A stretch of DNA of 64,000 nt, taken from NCBI GenBank assembly GCA_964019165.1, contig OZ025281.1, positions 4,491,240-4,555,239 of the forward strand, written 5' to 3'. The DNA is from Mastigias papua. Lineage: Eukaryota; Cnidaria; Scyphozoa; Rhizostomeae; Mastigiidae. A program made the translations under genes and the position numbers. Below the pieces are notes generated by a model that made no database searches, was not told the DNA's origin, and was given only the letters and a program-made list of their open reading frames with translations. Positions 60,831 through 64,000 of the stretch are shown here, piece after piece; the stretch's first letter is position 1; each line of letters opens with the position of its first letter.

Positions 60831-61276
60831 CTTTACCTTTTCTCTAAAGTTGACTTTACGCTTCATTTTGACCCGGGGATTCTTAGCACTCCCTGCCCAC
60901 TAAAGGGCTGCCGGGGACTGGGGGCAATTGCATTCGAGCTTGTCATGCGTTACATGAGCAGAAATACTACAGTGGCTTGCTAGGCCTATCCTGTGGGCCA
61001 ATTTCTGTTAGGGTTTGGCTCCCTTAGCCTTCAGTTATCTCTAACGTCAACCATAAGGCAGTGGTGGTACAGAGAACTATTTTAAGGCAGCCTCCACTCG
61101 CCTTATCATAGTGCCATCGTGGGACATCTGTAAGGTTTTACTTGAGAAGCAGATTAGCCGTCTGCACCTTCCTACGTCCTGTTAACACTACTGCTGCGTG
61201 GTCAGCGACTGCATATTGCATATTGCAACATATCTGCTGGCAGTTGCACTATCCGCCACCCGTATAAATATAAATG
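60831..61276 (-). other. RTE-like 5' UTR
   Basis: The minus strand carries a block (GGATAGGCCTAGCAAGCCAC, then CCCCCAGTCC) that matches the 5' UTR of the plus copy at 33070-33150. The right boundary lies near 61260. Confidence 0.6.
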
Positions 61277-61429
<153 letters not shown>

Positions 61430-61539
61430 TCATATGATCACATTTGCATATGCGTGCATGCGCGCGTGTGTGTGAGCGCGTGTGTGCACGTGGTGTGTTC
61501 TTCTGCTAAATCATTTGATATATATTTTGAACGTTCTAG

Positions 61540-61695
61540 CCTCAAATATTTCAAGCCAATCCGTATATTCAAAATTGTGCTACAGAAGCTACACAACAAC
61601 ATTCACCACATATAGCACGTCCTTGCAGATCGCCTATAACCGATGTAAAAGTATGTTCCCATCCAGAGGATTTGTCGCTGGCTATATCAGTTTTC
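61540..61695 (+). pseudogene. CUB exon B' (duplicate of exon B)
   Basis: The exon is preceded by TTGAACGTTCTAG, which aligns with the same acceptor context as exon B, and followed by GTAAGT at 61696. It is open and in the same phases (1 in, 1 out). It keeps [20 protein letters not shown] and RGFVAGYISF. It lacks the four codons that make exon B longer. Exon A' with its premature stop is its partner, so this is most likely a pseudoexon. Confidence 0.75.
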
Positions 61696-62182
61696 GTAAG
61701 TATAACTTCATTTGACCTACAAAGCCATTTCCCATCTTTGCTAATTCTTGTGCCTTGCTGACATCGAACGAGCATTTCCCGAATTCCAGTTAGGATGCAA
61801 CTGTTTTGCATGCGTATTTATGATTTCTCCTTTCATTACTTGTTGATAGTAGAATATTTTCCCGGTTGACGTCAATGTTGCAATATAAAATAATAGCTTT
61901 CCCTGTAATGAAATTTTACATGCAGGTATCACCAGAAAGCTTCAGAGATAGACACCCTTGAGACTACTGTACACACACAGAATACACAGACGCATCACCA
62001 TATTGTAATTTGTGAAATGCAAAGTTTTATGTTGTACTATAGAGGGAATCGAAATCATTTCATGTATCATCTAGTATTCCAAAACAACTGACTAAAGACC
62101 TTTAAAGACTTCTGCTCAGTACTTTAGATTACATCAAACACCATGCACTCTTAGACCGGGTGTATTTGCTGATTGGCTAAAG
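61696..62182 (+). other. Duplicated intron sequence after exon B'
   Basis: It aligns with 3905-4320 with gaps. No feature is recognised beyond that homology. Confidence 0.6.
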
Positions 62183-62338
62183 GCCGATTTCCACTTACAT
62201 TTGCACTTCGCATTTCAGATGCGAACTCTTTGTTCCCAGTCCATATGCGAACGTGTTGCGATGTGCGATCGTTCGGATGTGGACTGGGACCAATAACTTC
62301 GCAAGCGAAATGCGAAATCCGAATGTAAGTGGAAGTGG
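62183..62338. mobile_element. Short palindromic MITE
   Basis: The outer arms (CCGATTTCCACTTACAT and its inverse ATGTAAGTGGAAGTGG) and an inner pair (GTTCCCAGTCCATATG with its inverse TGGACTGGGAC) make a nearly self-complementary element of 156 bp. It encodes nothing. Confidence 0.7.
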
Positions 62339-62424
62339 TTGAATTGTGGAACAGTTGAGCGATAGCGTGATTGCCCTTGCAGGAAATGGTATACAGTCAA
62401 TTGCAGCTACCGCCTTTTATGCTG

Positions 62425-63290
62425 ATAAAAAGTGACTTTCAAAAGCCGATTTGCAAAATAGCTGGATTTCAAAGCGAATGAAAGCTGCAAAATTAGATAA
62501 AAAAACATTTGCAGATTTGTTCCCATGTCCAAGACCTCAGTCCAGGGCTACATCGAGGGATTTTACACCTGCTGATCGTGAAATACTTCATAGAAAATTA
62601 GCTAAATTGTCATTGAAGGCTAGTTAATGCCTAATGCAGTGATTTGCTGTGCTTAAATCATCCAGCCAACCACCAAATCCGACAGGCCTGAAATGCATCG
62701 AGGAGCACCTGGAAGACTTTATGGAGGATAGAGAATCCTTTATCAGAAAGGCCAAAGTTGCTCAGAGGCAGATAATTCGGATTTCTGATAGGAAATAGGT
62801 CAGAGAGGCACATCACTGTGGGTACTGTACCTTGGAATGAGGCTATCAGGGAGTAATTTTGGGGATGTAGTCACAGCTATGGAAAGAAGAGAAAATATTA
62901 ACATACCAATCCCTCATTTACTTTTAAGCAAATTAAGAGTAGAGCAAAAGGTGTTGTGATGTGGGGGGAAATGCATGAGAAAATTGACCTGGAGACATAT
63001 GCAAAGCGCAGTGGTAATGATGCACCGGAAAGTGGAGTATTTCTTTTTCCTTGTGGGTTGCTGGGAAGCAGCCCAGATGGTGTCATCTATGATTAGAGAT
63101 GTGTTGAGTTGGAAAGCAAAGGGGTCTGAAAATTAAATTTCCCTGGCTCCGTAGAAGCTCAACAATCAATGATATGATTGATGCTGAATTCAAAGGGAAA
63201 GATAGAAAGAGCTGCTTCTTGGCAACAACAGGGGAATTAAATAGAAATCAAGTCTAGGAATAGATTGCAGTAACCGTTGTTAGCTGCGCT
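62425..63290 (+). pseudogene. YqaJ-like nuclease pseudogene, probably transposon-derived
   Basis: Broken frames read KAAKLDKKTFADLFPCPRPQ near 62485, then (from about 62925) GVVMWGEMHEKIDLETYAKR, and a GLLGSSPDGVIYD core that matches the YqaJ exonuclease pattern (W-G..E..A, later LGASPDG, then an EIKCP-type motif seen here as IKFPW). Several stops are present. YqaJ-type nucleases occur in animal DNA transposons such as the ISL2EU group, so a transposon origin is likely, but no transposase was found here. Confidence 0.6.
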
Positions 63291-63539
63291 CACATTGTTT
63301 TGTGGACAGCAATTGACGTACATATCTTAGAGGTTGAACGGGACCCGTGATAGGGGAATACCTATGTACCAGACCTAACAGACTTTTAATTGCCTTCATA
63401 TCGCATTGGCTAGGTTTTATCATTAATTACTCAAGTAATGTATTACTCATCTACTGTTCCTTACTTCGGCACAAATCTAAGTAGCTATCATACTAACTTT
63501 TAGCCTGTGTGATGCTCTGCAGCAAGCATGTTCGCAGTT
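63291..63539. other. Unassigned spacer
   Basis: No feature was recognised between the YqaJ-like pseudogene and the 9-bp repeat. Confidence 0.35.
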
Positions 63540-63548
63540 CTCGCGAGT

Positions 63549-63600
63549 CTGGAAAACCTGGAAAACCTGGAAAACCTGGAAAACCTGGAAAACCTGGAGC
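63549..63600. repeat. 9-bp tandem repeat (GGAAAACCT)n
   Basis: About five to six perfect CTGGAAAAC units. In translation they give GKP or ENL triplets, which look collagen-like or coiled but are only the repeat. A related CTGGAAAACCTG occurs at about 63752-63765. Confidence 0.9.
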
Positions 63601-64000
63601 TGTTAGGGAACTTTTTGTTTGTTTGGGGAATTTTCCTACAACCTCATTGTTTTTGCTCTATCCTTGTTTGTATGTATGCCAGGTACTGTCTTTCGTCCAT
63701 CAAGAGCTGCTTGGAGAATAGTGAATTTGTCAGGGAATTTTAAAGAACTGAGCCTGGAAAACCTGAAGAACCCTGGCGTTAATATATTTCTGAAAATTCC
63801 CAGCAATTATTGGACTTTGTAAGTTCACAGTAACTGCACAAACTTCAATAGTGGACAAAAGTCCTTGGGACACTTAGAAGAAACAGATAAAAAACCATTT
63901 TCCTCTACATATTGTCATAGTTGCTACAAACATGCACCCCCCTTCCCCCTAGAACAATGTTGATTCGTTTGTGGTACATTTGAAGTTGGCGTGCACGCGA
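63601..64000. other. Unassigned right edge
   Basis: Motifs such as GTCAGGGAATTTTAAAG resemble the interior of the MITE at 45006-45417. No gene could be supported. Confidence 0.35.

Larger units (their letters stand above)
45511..61260 (-). mobile_element. RTE-like non-LTR retrotransposon, minus copy, split by two insertions
   Basis: This is the same family as 33000-35890. The 3' end lies at 45511 and the 5' UTR near 60850-61260 (the right edge is approximate). It is interrupted by a LINE fragment (45747-46537) and a BEL/Pao element (48635-60257). With these removed, the three LINE parts run on in order: endonuclease 60263-60830, remaining coding part 46549-48629, C-terminal end 45545-45735. 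All three are shifted or stopped in places, so it is inactive. Confidence 0.85.

Noticed and set aside
63509..63743. Collagen-like GKPGKPGKPG protein
   Set aside because: It is a reading of the 9-bp GGAAAACCT repeat; other frames give ENLENL, and no collagen domain follows.

Overview
The window is metazoan nuclear DNA. Split genes have canonical GT/AG introns of 0.4-4.5 kb, a multi-CUB membrane protein is present, and the rest is AT-rich, heavy in microsatellites and full of Penelope-like, BEL/Pao, RTE-like, CR1/L2-like, hAT and tRNA-SINE-like repeats. Species cannot be read from the sequence; the repeat mix suits a marine invertebrate. No prokaryotic operon, phage or CRISPR is present.

Layout. 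(1) 1.5-7.3 kb, + strand: the 3' part of a CUB-domain, single-pass membrane protein gene. Four exons (1523-1717, 3187-3374, 3737-3904, 6643-7328) join in phase; the introns hold two Penelope-like (PLE) fragments, a foldback hairpin and a MITE. (2) 8.77-10.79 kb: about 100 copies of a 20-bp minisatellite, each with a heat-shock-element-like AGAATGTTCT. (3) 10.8-20.7 kb: mostly repeats, including a PLE composite (13.68-15.29 kb), a 5'-truncated LINE (17.14-18.54 kb), a 23-bp minisatellite and a LINE 3' end. (4) 21.44-31.82 kb, + strand: a complete four-exon SLC16-like (MFS) transporter gene, predicted 455 aa, all splice phases compatible. (5) 32.9-36.4 kb: an RTE-like LINE between TA arrays, then a (TG)n/(CA)n inverted microsatellite. 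(6) 36.44-62.2 kb: a second, decayed copy of the CUB exon pair. Exon A' (36440-36627) has a premature stop; exon B' (61540-61695) lies 24.9 kb away. The intron between them, 362 bp in the intact gene, has filled with elements: a PLE palindrome, a 242-bp tRNA-like tandem array split by a hAT element, a second PLE, a hAT-like MITE, and a minus-strand RTE-like LINE that carries a LINE fragment and a BEL/Pao element, the BEL/Pao element itself split by a 5.1-kb CR1/L2-like LINE.

The most interesting finding is a set of hammerhead-ribozyme-like motifs at the ends of both PLE families, with matching helices I and III in several copies. The other main results are the four-element nest with base-level insertion junctions, the HSE-bearing minisatellite, and the CUB segmental duplication whose intron grew roughly 70-fold. 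Only the CUB gene and the SLC16-like gene look like host protein-coding genes; nearly all else is mobile-element sequence in decay.
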